The position numbers and the translations under genes are program-made. Shown here one piece after another: positions 16,233 through 16,881 of a DNA stretch of 16,881 bases. The number at the start of each line of letters is the position of its first letter. The stretch's first letter is position 1. The stretch is taken from positions 1 to 16,881 of the forward strand of contig JANXOO010000522.1 in assembly GCA_025353525.1 (NCBI GenBank), written 5' to 3'. This stretch comes from Schlesneria sp. Its GTDB lineage: Bacteria; Planctomycetota; Planctomycetia; Planctomycetales; Planctomycetaceae. The notes beneath the pieces were generated by a model that saw nothing but the letters and a program-made list of their open reading frames with translations, had not been told where the DNA came from and searched no databases.

Positions 16233-16881
16233 CTACTTCGTGAAATCCAATCCTGGATCGCCTTTCGTCGCACCTTCCATATTGAAGTGGAATCCGCTTC
16301 CCTTCCTGGTGAGATCGGCCAGCATCGTACCGCCGGAGTCGGGTTCCATTGCCAGCCTGCTCTGATCCAGCGCGTAGACCCCTTTTACGGACTGCTTGTT
16401 TTTGCCTTGGGTAAACGTCCATGTGAATTCCCCCTTTTCAGTCAATTCCAGCAAGAACGTCGTGGCATTGCCTCCTTTCGCGGACCAATTGCCGACGATA
16501 TCTTTGGCCGAAAGCCTCTTGTCAGCGGGAATACTTCCTTCAGGGGGCCGAGGGACAGGAACATCCGACGTCGATTCGGGAATTGTCATCTTTGCATACT
16601 CAGCGGCGATCGTATCTGCCGGTTGCAAAACCACGACCTTTTCAAATGTCTTGCGGGCGGCATCCTTGTGATCGCAGGTCAGATAATGATAGCCGAGCAG
16701 GAACCGAGCGTCGGCCGCGTTCGGGTTGGCCTTCGTGTACAGCTCCAGCTTGCGAAGCTGATCAGAGTAGATGTCGACCGACGGATATAATCCAACCAAC
16801 GTGGGCCAGTCCCACCCTGGCCCCACGGCCAATACGGGGTGAATCGTCGCAGCCGCATCGTTGTAGCGGCCAAGAGCAAAC
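16233..16881 (-). CDS. Tetratricopeptide-repeat protein, C-terminal fragment
   Basis: The frame is open to the right edge, so the gene starts outside the window and 216 residues are visible. The first part reads as helical repeats: FALGRYNDAAATIHPVLAVG, then YSDQLRKLELYTKANPNAAD followed by ARFLLGYHYLTCDHKDAARK and TFEKVVVLQPADTIAAEYAK. The ARFLLGYHYLT/AARKTFEKVVVLQP unit has TPR spacing. A proline-rich linker (about PESTSDVPVPRPPEGSIPAD) leads to a beta-rich C-terminal domain with repeated short strands (IVGNWSAKGG, FLLELTEKGEFTWTF, VKGVYALDQSRLAME), probably a small barrel- or lipocalin-like fold that I cannot name. A TTG at 16832 could be mistaken for a start but lies inside the repeat region. 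Similar TPR-plus-barrel proteins are familiar from planctomycetes. Likely exported or a scaffold; function unknown. Confidence 0.78.
   Translation of the reverse strand, partial: FALGRYNDAAATIHPVLAVGPGWDWPTLVGLYPSVDIYSDQLRKLELYTKANPNAADARFLLGYHYLTCDHKDAARKTFEKVVVLQPADTIAAEYAKMTIPESTSDVPVPRPPEGSIPADKRLSAKDIVGNWSAKGGNATTFLLELTEKGEFTWTFTQGKNKQSVKGVYALDQSRLAMEPDSGGTMLADLTRKGSGFHFNMEGATKGDPGLDFTK

Noticed and set aside
16233..16832. TPR protein as a complete 199-aa gene starting at a TTG
   Set aside because: The frame continues open to the window edge with more TPR-like residues, so the TTG is internal and the gene is a fragment here.

Overview
The window is about 16.9 kb of GC-moderate bacterial DNA. 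Every gene I can support lies on the minus strand, so transcription runs from high to low coordinates. Three things point to a planctomycete (Planctomycetota, probably Planctomycetales): the TPR protein at the right end, the RND permease with an enlarged central linker, and the overall gene style. This is an inference from protein character. No rRNA, tRNA or marker gene in the window can prove it. There are no tRNA or rRNA genes, insertion sequences or CRISPR arrays, and no gap without a gene exceeds 300 bp.

Layout in transcription order (right to left). (1) The C-terminal end of a tetratricopeptide-repeat protein runs off the right edge. After a 286-bp gap comes a CBS-like protein with a C-terminal R-x4-H motif resembling HEPN domains. 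(2) A tight four-gene cluster follows: glgX (glycogen debranching), an MtnX-like HAD phosphatase, a glycerol-1-phosphate-dehydrogenase-family enzyme, and glgP (glycogen phosphorylase). The gaps are 6, 1 and 64 nt, so this looks like one operon. (3) A two-gene RND efflux unit comes next (lipoprotein adaptor, then HAE1-type permease). It is preceded by a perfect 14-bp palindrome and has no TolC-like partner in the window. (4) An unrecognised 216-aa protein with a YHS-like tail stands alone. (5) L-lactate dehydrogenase, a SulP/STAS anion transporter and the N-terminal part of a LOG-family protein form the last cluster, and the LOG gene runs off the left edge.

The most interesting part is the glycogen cluster. 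The two genes between glgX and glgP encode a predicted dehydrogenase that reduces DHAP to sn-glycerol-1-phosphate and a predicted small-molecule phosphatase. Together they suggest a glycogen-fed route from DHAP to glycerol-1-phosphate and possibly on to glycerol, which would also consume NAD(P)H. The L-lactate dehydrogenase nearby fits a theme of redox disposal during glycogen use. The chemistry is inferred from family membership; the gene order and coupling are read directly from the sequence.

Two start sites need correcting from the longest open frame. glgP should start at 11119, because the longer frame overlaps the upstream dehydrogenase. The SulP gene probably starts at 1930, because the longer frame runs through a hairpin-rich leader.
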